NCBI RefSeq assembly: GCF_002591895.1
Contig: NZ_NISX01000005.1
Coordinates: 173,180 to 237,179, forward strand
Source of the DNA: Lacimicrobium alkaliphilum
Lineage (GTDB): Bacteria; Pseudomonadota; Gammaproteobacteria; Enterobacterales; Alteromonadaceae
Length of the DNA stretch: 64,000 bases
Direction: 5' to 3'
The notes beneath the pieces are model-generated. The model had not been told where the DNA came from and did not search any database. It saw only the letters and a program-made list of their open reading frames with translations. The position numbers were made by a program, and so were the translations under genes. This document shows positions 34,838 to 42,437 of the stretch, in pieces; position 1 is the first letter of the stretch; each line of letters opens with the position of its first letter.

Positions 34838-35677
34838 ATGTCGGATAGCACGAATACATCCCGGGCGCGCAAATCGGTGCCGGTATTCCGTCTGTTGATG
34901 GGGCTGGCGCTGATTCTGATAATTATATTGATAATCGGTAGCCAAATAAACAGTTGGTTGAGTGCACCGTTGCAGACAGAAGATACTCGGCAACTAAAAC
35001 CAGCCTCACACAAACGGGTAATGTCCACCAGTCATTCCGCTGAGACTCGCCACGGGCCTGGTTCCCCAGATAAAAAGCAAGTTCCCGCATCTGATTCAGC
35101 ACAAGCCAGCTTTCCTTTTGATACCGGGCACTTGCTGCTGGTTGGTGTCGTATTAAGCAGTGACAAGCTTGGCAGCATTGCCATTATCGAGTACCGGGGT
35201 CATCAGAATGGCTATTCCATTGGTGACCGCGTGTATCATCATCAGATTCTGTTAACGCAAATAACGAAGGAAAGTGCTGTCATACAATACCAACAAAACT
35301 CACATACGCTTTATCTGCAAAAAAGTACTTCCCGGCCCGGGCTGTCAATCGCCAGCAAAGAAAATGCACCTCCGAGTGAAAAGGGAGATTCAGGTGCCCC
35401 TGATTTTGGCCAGTATATTGCTGTTACTCCGGTTTACGAACAGGGAATACCGAACGGACTGCTGGCGACGCCCAAAGGCGACTCAAATGTTTTCCTGAAA
35501 CTGGGTCTGATGTCGGAAGATGTCATCACAGAAATAAACGGAGTCAGCATGACCAGTTCTGAAGGGCTTGAACGGGCAGACGCTCTGCTGCAGACTCCCG
35601 GGCCTCTGCAACTCTCAATAAGACGACAAGGACAGGTAATGACGGTGCTTGTCGATCCACCCCAAGGCTTTTTATAG
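34838..35677 (+). CDS. GspC-like protein (type II secretion inner-membrane/PDZ component)
   Basis: A 279-aa bitopic protein. A single N-terminal membrane helix (about 17-40) is followed by a linker, then an HR-like domain (about 97-165: LLLVGVVLSSDKLGSIAIIE, GYSIGDRVYHHQILLTQI) and a C-terminal PDZ domain (about 190-276: GLLATPKGDSNVFLKLGLMS, DVITEINGVSM). This is the GspC architecture, which links inner-membrane and secretin parts of type II secretion. No other gsp genes are nearby, so it is an orphan or an accessory, cargo-specific variant. It precedes the TolB-like, dockerin and cohesin genes by a 312-bp gap. Some relation to export of those proteins is inferred. Confidence 0.75.
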   Translation: MSDSTNTSRARKSVPVFRLLMGLALILIIILIIGSQINSWLSAPLQTEDTRQLKPASHKRVMSTSHSAETRHGPGSPDKKQVPASDSAQASFPFDTGHLLLVGVVLSSDKLGSIAIIEYRGHQNGYSIGDRVYHHQILLTQITKESAVIQYQQNSHTLYLQKSTSRPGLSIASKENAPPSEKGDSGAPDFGQYIAVTPVYEQGIPNGLLATPKGDSNVFLKLGLMSEDVITEINGVSMTSSEGLERADALLQTPGPLQLSIRRQGQVMTVLVDPPQGFL

Positions 35678-35815
35678 CGAATAGCGATACTTCATTCCTA
35701 GAATCTCAACTACAAACAGCTGATAGTTAAGAAAATGTCGGTTAAATTTACAATTTGATACATGTTGCTCGCAAAGCCACAAAGGAACTGTTTAACATTC
35801 AATAGCTTATAAAGC

Positions 35816-35831
35816 TGGCTCTTATTATGCT
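35816..35831 (+). promoter_or_regulatory. Weak sigma-54-like element upstream of locus B
   Basis: TGGCTCTTATTATGCT has GG and GC spaced by 10 nt as in sigma-54 promoters, but ATGC replaces TTGC and the middle is poor. It lies in the 312-bp gap (35678-35989) about 160 bp before the TolB-like gene. That gap shows no gene and no strong palindrome. Confidence 0.25.
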
Positions 35832-35989
35832 TACTTTCTGTATGATTTCGGGATGTAATGGCATTAAGCAGTCCCACCTTACCGACCATACCCATAAGCC
35901 GGTTGCCATCCCCCTATCACTGCGAATTAATCAGACATTTAAGGCAAAAGAGCTGTACTGCCTCACTTAAATAAGTGAAGGAGCAAGTG

Positions 35990-37129
35990 GTGAAACTTGT
36001 AATCTGTGTACTTAAAGTTGGCCTGTTGGCCACAGGGCTGCATCTGTTGGGATGTTCATCTGATATTGCCCGTGGCTCAGACAATAATCCTTCTGTTAAT
36101 CAGACAAAGAATACTGAAAATTCTCAACAACGCCTGCTGTTTGTTTCTAATCAGGATGGTGACAGAGAAATTTACACTGTCAGACTCGATGGTAGTGAAC
36201 TGCATCAATTAACGCACACCAGTCGTGATGACTATGATGCCAGTTGGTCTCCCGATGGCGGCGCAGTGTTGTTTACTTCCAGCAGAAACGAAGGTAACGC
36301 GGAAATTTATGTTATGCAGCCTGATGGCAGCGATCAAAAGCGCTTAACCAATCATCCAGGTTATGACGGTGAAGCCAACTGGTCACCTGACGGCAAACAG
36401 ATAATATTTTCCTCTGACCGAAATGGCAGCACCATCCATCTTTATACCATGCATCCTGATGGTTCTGAGATCCGTCAGATCACCACCGACAATACTGCAA
36501 GTTATGGCTCTCCTGAATGGGCACCGGATGGTCAGTGGATTGCCTATCTTAAATTCAATACTCAGGCCAAGGCTGATACCTGGATAGTGAATGTTAACAC
36601 CGGTCAACACCAGCAAATTACCAACCACCCCAAACACGAAGACGGTAAAGCCAGTTGGGCACCTGAGTCCACCCGACTTGTCTACCATTCACGCCGCAAT
36701 AAAGAATTTAATATCTACCAATACGACTTGAAGTTAAATAAAGAGCGCAAACTGACTGATTTGCCCTCTTCCGATTCACAACCCCAATGGTCAAATACCA
36801 CAGGAGAAATCCTGTTTTTATCCACCCGTGGGCCCCATGGGCGCACACAACTTCATATTATGAAGGAAGATGGTTCCCAGCAACGCAGTTTTACTGATGC
36901 TCAGTACCAGATAGATGATGCCATCTGGCTGGCTGATGACTCAGCAATATTGATGGTAAGTTGGCAGGGAGGGCGTTACTCCAATGTGTATGCACTGAAT
37001 TTATCCGGTAACACACTTTGGGCTATCGCTCCCGCTAAAGGCTATCAAAGCCAGCCCCTGCCAGAACCAGCCGCACTTCCGACAACCGTACCGCAACTTG
37101 CAGGCAGCGCCTCGCAAGCTTTGCACTAG
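35990..37129 (+). CDS. TolB-like beta-propeller lipoprotein
   Basis: A lipoprotein of about 379 aa. After a hydrophobic signal the lipobox LLGCSS places the acylated Cys at about residue 22. The body carries six or so PD40/WD40-like propeller repeats (NQDGDREIYTVRLDGSELHQ, WSPDGGAVLFTSSR, WSPDGKQIIFSSDRNG, and similar), as in TolB. An upstream in-frame GTG at 35975 exists, but GTG at 35990 has AAGGAG 7 nt ahead and gives a shorter, typical signal peptide. It lacks the TolB N-terminal domain and is not in a tol operon. The dockerin gene starts 12 bp after its stop, so the two are cotranscribed. Function unknown; a surface or periplasmic scaffold is plausible. Confidence 0.8.
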   Translation: MKLVICVLKVGLLATGLHLLGCSSDIARGSDNNPSVNQTKNTENSQQRLLFVSNQDGDREIYTVRLDGSELHQLTHTSRDDYDASWSPDGGAVLFTSSRNEGNAEIYVMQPDGSDQKRLTNHPGYDGEANWSPDGKQIIFSSDRNGSTIHLYTMHPDGSEIRQITTDNTASYGSPEWAPDGQWIAYLKFNTQAKADTWIVNVNTGQHQQITNHPKHEDGKASWAPESTRLVYHSRRNKEFNIYQYDLKLNKERKLTDLPSSDSQPQWSNTTGEILFLSTRGPHGRTQLHIMKEDGSQQRSFTDAQYQIDDAIWLADDSAILMVSWQGGRYSNVYALNLSGNTLWAIAPAKGYQSQPLPEPAALPTTVPQLAGSASQALH

Positions 37130-37141
37130 GAGGAAGCTTAA

Positions 37142-38896
37142 ATGAAACGGCTAATGACAAAGATGCTTACCGGCACAGTCTCCACCCTGTTTATGGCAGG
37201 GATGGTGAGTGCCGCCACAACGACTTATACCAATGATGCTGATTTTGATCTTGGTACTCTTAATTCACTTAACCATGACGCACCCAACAACAATCAGTTA
37301 CAGCTGAATATGATTGGAGACACCTTTCCGGTACTTTGGGTTGCCAATGCCGGTGAAGATACCATGTCCAGAGTTAACACCGACGGAGATGGTTGCGAGG
37401 AGGCCAGATATCTGACGGCATTTGGTGATCCTAACAGCCTGGCAAATCACGGCGCCTTCTCAGGGCCTGCCCCATCAAGAACCGCGGTGGACACCGAAGG
37501 CAATGTGTATGTGGCTAACCGGAATTTTTCAGGCAATCGCGCCCCGGAGCTGATTAAAATTGCGGTAGAAGGCGGGGTAGACAGAAATAGCAACGGTGTG
37601 ATCGACACCTCACAGGATTTAAACAATGACTGCATGATCACACCTGATGAGATGTTACCGGTCATTGATGACAATAATGATGGAATTATCCAGATAGAAG
37701 AGTTCAGAGATGAACGGGTAGTCTGGATATCCCCCTTTGCCGGTCCTGCTCATCTGGGGCGCTCTCTGTGCCTCGATACTAATGGGAACCTTTGGGCTGG
37801 TACCTATTCCGGTGATCGTGCCTATTACAAATTTGATCAGAATGGTAATTTGCTGGCAGGTCCCATTGCCACCAATGTCAGCAATTATGGGTGCGCGGTA
37901 GACTCAGATGGCACACTTTGGGGTGCCACATTGGGTTCTACCCTGGTAGAACTTGATACCAATACCAATACCTGGGTGCAGAACCGTACCGGTCAGAGTA
38001 ATTACGGCATTGGATTGGGAAACGACAGAGTTTATCTGGGCAGCTCGTTACATGCCTTTAATCCCGCCACCAACAGTTTTCAGCTCAGTATTGCCGGCGG
38101 CGGAACCGGCGTTGCAGTAGACGGGGATGGTGCGGTCTGGTTCGGTACACCGACCTTACGCAAGTTTGTCACCGATGGAGCAGGAGATCTCAATACAACT
38201 CCTGCCTGCAGTGTTAATACCTTGGGCGGTAGAGGCCCTATTGTAGGACAAGGCGGAAGAATCTGGACCATCAACCTTAACTCAAACAGTGTGTCGCAGT
38301 ACGACAGCAACTGCAATTTTATCTCCACCGTCCCGGTCGGACGCTCTCCTTACACCTATAGTGACGCCACAGGTTTTGGCGCCCGCAACCAGACCGATCC
38401 AACAGGTATCTGGACAGTGATTAGCGATGGTGGCAGTGCCGGTACGCCATGGGATCTGATTAGCTGGAATAATGAACCTGAAGCTTTCATCCCCGCGGGG
38501 GGCAGTATCACTGTAGAGGCCCGTAGTGCCGACAATCAGGGTGATCTTGGATTAATGGCCTATATACCGGTTAGCAATAATACCGCGGGTATTGGACTAA
38601 CCGGAAGGTTTATTCAAATCAGAACCACCCTTCGCCCTGATGCTGCGGGAATCTCACCGATCTTGTCAGATTTGCAGGTCAGCACCGAGGGAGATGTGGT
38701 CGAGCCGAGCTGTGATAACAACAGTGATGGAGAAGTGAACCTGACCGACATCGGCAATATTAATTCAAACCGTAATGTAGCGGTACCTCCGGGTGACCCC
38801 ATCTTTGACCTGAACAGTGACGGTATTATCAATGTACTGGATGCAAGAATCTGCATCCTCCAATGTGATAACGCTCGTTGTGCGATCAGTGGTTAG
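37142..38896 (+). CDS. Secreted beta-propeller protein with C-terminal dockerin (locus B)
   Basis: A 584-aa exported protein with a signal peptide at 1-24 (GMVSA/A). Residues about 55-430 resemble an NHL/SMP-type beta-propeller (VDTEGNVYVANRNFSG, LDTNGNLWAGTYSGDR, VDSDGTLWGATLGSTL, VDGDGAVWFGTPTLRK). It contains acidic EF-like loops (DRNSNGVIDTSQDLNNDCMI, DDNNDGIIQIEEF). About 440-515 is a beta domain. Residues 522-584 are a clear dockerin: DNNSDGEVNLTD and DLNSDGIINVLDAR, ending in CILQCDNARC. The tail matches that of the 1595-aa protein at locus A. The GGAGG site, 12-bp spacing from the TolB-like gene and the 52-bp gap to the cohesin-like gene indicate one operon. No catalytic residues were assigned. 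Confidence 0.85.
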   Translation: MKRLMTKMLTGTVSTLFMAGMVSAATTTYTNDADFDLGTLNSLNHDAPNNNQLQLNMIGDTFPVLWVANAGEDTMSRVNTDGDGCEEARYLTAFGDPNSLANHGAFSGPAPSRTAVDTEGNVYVANRNFSGNRAPELIKIAVEGGVDRNSNGVIDTSQDLNNDCMITPDEMLPVIDDNNDGIIQIEEFRDERVVWISPFAGPAHLGRSLCLDTNGNLWAGTYSGDRAYYKFDQNGNLLAGPIATNVSNYGCAVDSDGTLWGATLGSTLVELDTNTNTWVQNRTGQSNYGIGLGNDRVYLGSSLHAFNPATNSFQLSIAGGGTGVAVDGDGAVWFGTPTLRKFVTDGAGDLNTTPACSVNTLGGRGPIVGQGGRIWTINLNSNSVSQYDSNCNFISTVPVGRSPYTYSDATGFGARNQTDPTGIWTVISDGGSAGTPWDLISWNNEPEAFIPAGGSITVEARSADNQGDLGLMAYIPVSNNTAGIGLTGRFIQIRTTLRPDAAGISPILSDLQVSTEGDVVEPSCDNNSDGEVNLTDIGNINSNRNVAVPPGDPIFDLNSDGIINVLDARICILQCDNARCAISG

Positions 38897-38948
38897 TGAT
38901 GGACGATATGAAAAGCATTAACTTTGTAACAGAGAAAGGAAATAAGAC

Positions 38949-39554
38949 ATGAAGAAGTTATTCAGAAACCTTTGCGTTGCCATCGCCCTCGGAATTCCGG
39001 GTATGGCGATCGCAACCCCTATCATCTCAGTAAATCCTGACTATACGAATGGAACTGTTGGGGATGTGATCTCAGTGGACATTCTATGGGACGGTTCAGC
39101 CGATCCAGAGTATTTAGGTGCCTGGGATATCGATTTATCATTCGACAACTCGATTCTCAGCTTTACCAGTGCGACGTTTGGGTTTGGTGTAGACTCCTTG
39201 GGCTGCATCGCTTTTTTCACTTGTGATGCCTTTGAGTCTTCACCGGGTATAATCGATCTGTTTGAAGAATCACTGGATAGCGTGGCGGATCTTATGGCTA
39301 ACCAGGATGGATTAGCTAATCAGTTTGTACTGGCTTCTCTAACCTTCGATGCGATTGGTAATGGTGGAACCGCATTGGCCTTCACCGGCTCCACCCTGAC
39401 CTTTGGCGATGCCAGCGGTGCGGCGATATCTCCTAATCTCATCAATGGTTTTGTCTGTATTGGTGAGGATGGCTGTGTCACAGTGCCGGAACCAACAGCC
39501 ATTTTGCTATTGCTCAGTGGGCTGGTTTTGTTAAGACGGTTCCGGAAGCGTTGA
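38949..39554 (+). CDS. Cohesin-like protein with PEP-CTERM sorting tail (locus B)
   Basis: A 201-aa exported protein with a signal peptide at 1-23 (GMAIA/T). The domain at about 24-165 follows the cohesin pattern: VGDVISVDILWDGSA, then LGAWDIDLSFDNSILSFTSA, and the late strand QFVLASLTFDAIGNGGTALA. Residues 179-201 are the sorting tail: VPEP, a hydrophobic helix and RRFRKR. The fold, size and placement are the same as at 6001-6573, again directly downstream of a dockerin-tailed gene. A strong terminator follows at 39576-39604. The role as anchor for the dockerin partner is inferred. Confidence 0.78.
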   Translation: MKKLFRNLCVAIALGIPGMAIATPIISVNPDYTNGTVGDVISVDILWDGSADPEYLGAWDIDLSFDNSILSFTSATFGFGVDSLGCIAFFTCDAFESSPGIIDLFEESLDSVADLMANQDGLANQFVLASLTFDAIGNGGTALAFTGSTLTFGDASGAAISPNLINGFVCIGEDGCVTVPEPTAILLLLSGLVLLRRFRKR

Positions 39555-39575
39555 AACAATCACAGTCTCGTCAAC

Positions 39576-39604
39576 AAAAATGCTGCCCGGGGGCAGCATT
39601 TTTT
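39576..39604. terminator. Bidirectional terminator after the locus B operon
   Basis: Stem TGCTGCCC (39581-39588) and GGGCAGCA (39591-39598), flanked by AAAAA before and TTTTTT after. It serves the plus-strand operon and, from the other side, the convergent TonB-dependent receptor gene. Confidence 0.85.
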
Positions 39605-39657
39605 ACTTCTGAGACACGACTGCTATCTGCATCACCTTTGTGTTCTGAAACTGTTAT

Positions 39658-41721
39658 TCAAAAGCTTCCCTGTAGCCCCAGAATAAAGTTACGGCCTGCC
39701 TCATTCTGACCTGAACCATGGATGCGGTAATCCTTGTCAAACAAATTCTCCACTTCCAGTCGCACTCTCAGTTTATGACTGAGCTGATAGAAACCGGAAA
39801 GATTTAACACGCCGTAGCCTGGCGTACCTCCTTGCGGAATGCGTTGGCTATCGCCCATATCTCTGGTTGACAGTCTGTCGGCACGCTCAACCAGATACCA
39901 CTGCATTTGTCCCCCCCAATCCTGATGCACAGGCTCATAGTCAAGTGCAAAACGCACAGAAGTCGGCATCAGTCTGCTGGGATATTCGCTGGTAAGCTGT
40001 TGCTTCGAACCCGGAAAGGTATCGACTTTGCCACTGACATAAGCCGCCAGCACCGAACCTTTAAATTCTTTGCTGATGGCATAGCCGAGTCTTAATTCCA
40101 ATCCTTTTACATGTCCGTCACCAATATTGGCCTTACTTATCTCAAACTCACCATCAGCATTGATATTACCTGTTACAAAGCGTTCAATCTGATCTTCTAT
40201 ATCAGTAAAAAATACCGAGACATCCACCATCGCCTCAGCCTGATAAAATTTGTAGCCCAGGCTGTAGTTAGTGAAATGTTCTGCTTTGAGATCCGTGCTG
40301 GGAATTTCAAACTCATTGCTGCGAGCACTGTCGAAACGAGTTAGATCTGACAGGTTCGGTGCCCTGAAACCCTGCGAAATACCAGCGTAAAAACTCTGCG
40401 ATGTTGACTGACGGTAATTCAACATCAGATTAAATACCGTGTTACTCCAACGGTTTTCAATAGCAATAGGATCACCGGTTACCGGATCGCTGACCTTGTT
40501 CGCATCGACGCGCATATGATTAAACCGGGCACCCGCCAGCAAATCCAGTCCGGATGTCAGTGCTGTTCTTCCCTGCAGGTATAAGCCATGCCATTGATAC
40601 TGGGCGTCATCGGCTACTGGTCCCTGAACTGGATTGCCAGTGGAAAAGCTATCCACACTATCAATATAACTCTCCAGTCCGTAAACCCAACTGGTGTCGG
40701 CATATTCAGAGGTGAACTGAGCCTGAAAGCCCAGGGTATCGGTGGTAATACCTTGCGCATCATAACGATTATTCGTTCTTTCTCTGTCACGACGCTCTTG
40801 CTGACTTTGCCAGGACAGCGTCACCTGTAAGTCACTCACAACACCAAATGGCTTGTCGGCACTAAGACGGGCATAGCCCATAAATCGTTTATGACTGAGA
40901 TCCCGTCTCAGCTCATTACCCAAACTGGTACCGCCAAAAGACGTGGAGTAAATCGTCCGATGGGTACGTGGAACGTCATCCTGCTCAGTGTAAAACGTCG
41001 CGGCAGTCAGTTGCCATTGTTCATTCAGTGTTCTTACCCATTTCGCATCCAGATTGTACTCATCGTAGCCTGTATTGAGTTGCTCAATTCCGCGGCCTCT
41101 GGTCAAATCACCAAAATCCTTAAGTGTTACACCGGCCATAAAGGCTTGCCCTGCAGCTTCCGAACGTAGACTGCTGCGCAGAATATTGGAATGCTCAGCA
41201 CTGGCTCCACGATAAAAGTAGTCGATCCGCTGTTCAGAACGGTAAACATCGGTATCCAGCCTGGTGCTGAATACCTGCACTGTACCGCCAATAGCATCAG
41301 CACCATACAGGGCCGAAGAGGGTCCTCTCAATAGTTCCATACGACCTACCGAAAAGGCATCGACTGTGTTCCAGTATTGATTGGGTCCTTCTCTGAAGAT
41401 GGCATTGTTCAAACGTACGCCGTCTACCAGAAATAAGGTTCTGAAGCCGGTGAAACCGCGAATATAGGGGGAGCCTTGTCCATAAGCCGTTTTTTGTACC
41501 ATCACGCCAGCGGCATCTTTAAAAATATCCGGCAAGCTTCGGTAAAGCCCCGCATCAATATCTTCAGCGGTAAATTGCTCTACAGAATAAGGTGTATGTA
41601 ATGTTGATCTGGCCACTCTTTCACTGGTGACATAGATGACTTCCATGTTATCAGGCTGTTGGGAAAAAACTGCGAAACTGAGCATTAAAGCGGCAGATAC
41701 AAAAGGAAAAGTGCATTTCAT
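39658..41721 (-). CDS. TonB-dependent outer-membrane receptor
   Basis: A 687-aa protein with a signal peptide (about 1-20) and a TonB-box-like segment near EVIYVTSER. A plug domain covers about 45-155 (IRGFTGFRTLFLVDGVRLNN, ELLRGPSSALYGADAIGG), followed by a 22-strand-type barrel ending in Phe. The C-terminal motif is LRVRLEVENLFDKDYRIHGS. The ligand is not evident; siderophore, haem or vitamin receptors share these features. I start at the ATG at 41721, 5 nt after GGAGG on the minus strand; the GTG one codon upstream is less likely. It converges on the cohesin-like gene and is apparently monocistronic. Confidence 0.88.
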   Translation of the reverse strand: MKCTFPFVSAALMLSFAVFSQQPDNMEVIYVTSERVARSTLHTPYSVEQFTAEDIDAGLYRSLPDIFKDAAGVMVQKTAYGQGSPYIRGFTGFRTLFLVDGVRLNNAIFREGPNQYWNTVDAFSVGRMELLRGPSSALYGADAIGGTVQVFSTRLDTDVYRSEQRIDYFYRGASAEHSNILRSSLRSEAAGQAFMAGVTLKDFGDLTRGRGIEQLNTGYDEYNLDAKWVRTLNEQWQLTAATFYTEQDDVPRTHRTIYSTSFGGTSLGNELRRDLSHKRFMGYARLSADKPFGVVSDLQVTLSWQSQQERRDRERTNNRYDAQGITTDTLGFQAQFTSEYADTSWVYGLESYIDSVDSFSTGNPVQGPVADDAQYQWHGLYLQGRTALTSGLDLLAGARFNHMRVDANKVSDPVTGDPIAIENRWSNTVFNLMLNYRQSTSQSFYAGISQGFRAPNLSDLTRFDSARSNEFEIPSTDLKAEHFTNYSLGYKFYQAEAMVDVSVFFTDIEDQIERFVTGNINADGEFEISKANIGDGHVKGLELRLGYAISKEFKGSVLAAYVSGKVDTFPGSKQQLTSEYPSRLMPTSVRFALDYEPVHQDWGGQMQWYLVERADRLSTRDMGDSQRIPQGGTPGYGVLNLSGFYQLSHKLRVRLEVENLFDKDYRIHGSGQNEAGRNFILGLQGSF

Positions 41722-41732
41722 CACTTCCTCCG

Positions 41733-42085
41733 TGAAATCCTTGTGAGCCCTGAACTACTGCCGATACCAACTTGATGAAGCTCGTACAAATCAGGGAGTT
41801 ATTTTTGTGATCAAAGTATAGAAGACAAAAGCAACATTGCTGCAACGGAAAATAACTTAGTTGTAGCATCAGGATCCCAGTGATCGGACAATTCCGGATA
41901 CTGGCCGCAAAGGTTTCGCTGTGGTGGGCAAGCTGGCGCTAAACTGAAAATCTCAGACCGGATAAGTGATATTTTCGATTTAATTTATATGGGAATTGTT
42001 TCTTTGTCCTCTATCCAATAAGGCTGTTTCCAGAGTGAAAAGCAGTAGAAAAGATCTATTTCCCTTACACTAAAATTTCCTGGCC
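41733..42085. other. Intergenic region between the TonB receptor and the aminomutase fragment
   Basis: About 350 bp holding the receptor promoter. No gene, strong hairpin or convincing Fur box was seen here. Confidence 0.4.
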
Positions 42086-42309
42086 ATTTTGTTATGGTAC
42101 GCTGCAATTCGGCTGGTTTCAGGGCCAATCAGCACAGACAGGTCGATAAAATCGAGCAACTTAAACAGTTACCGGATCACCTTCGCTTTCAGATGAAAGT
42201 GGTTACCAGCGTCTTTCCCTATCGTGTTAACAACATTGTTATTGATGAGCTGATTAACTGGGGCAACGTGCCGAACGACGCACTGTTCCAACTGAACTTC
42301 CCGCAGCGG
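42086..42309 (+). pseudogene. Truncated 5' copy of the lysine-2,3-aminomutase-like gene
   Basis: The stretch encodes SAGFRANQHRQVDKIEQLKQ and onward to FPQR. It aligns without gaps to residues about 15-81 of the intact protein at 50951-52300. The promoter-side block at 42086-42106 also matches the DNA upstream of the intact gene (one change, AG to TG, plus a substitution). About 64 bp, including the ribosome-binding site, start codon and first codons, are missing, and the rest of the gene is absent. DNA identity to the intact copy is roughly 80-85% by eye, so the duplication is not recent. The two copies bracket the 42.4-50.8 kb block in the same orientation. Confidence 0.85.
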
Positions 42310-42352
42310 AATATATCCGGGGTTTGACGGGCCTTTGTGCTAAGCCACAAAT

Positions 42353-42371
42353 AACGATGATAATCATTGAC
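42353..42371. promoter_or_regulatory. Fur-box-like palindrome upstream of regulator copy B
   Basis: AACGATGATAATCATTGAC matches 14 of 19 positions of the classical Fur box, with a perfect core ATGATAATCATT. A TATAAT follows at 42373-42378. It lies 66 bp before the regulator GTG, so iron control of that gene is possible. Confidence 0.4.
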
Positions 42372-42437
42372 TTATAATGTCTAATCGTGAATGGTAGTCA
42401 ACATATCAGGCATTGATCAAGCAATGGCGAGTCGATT

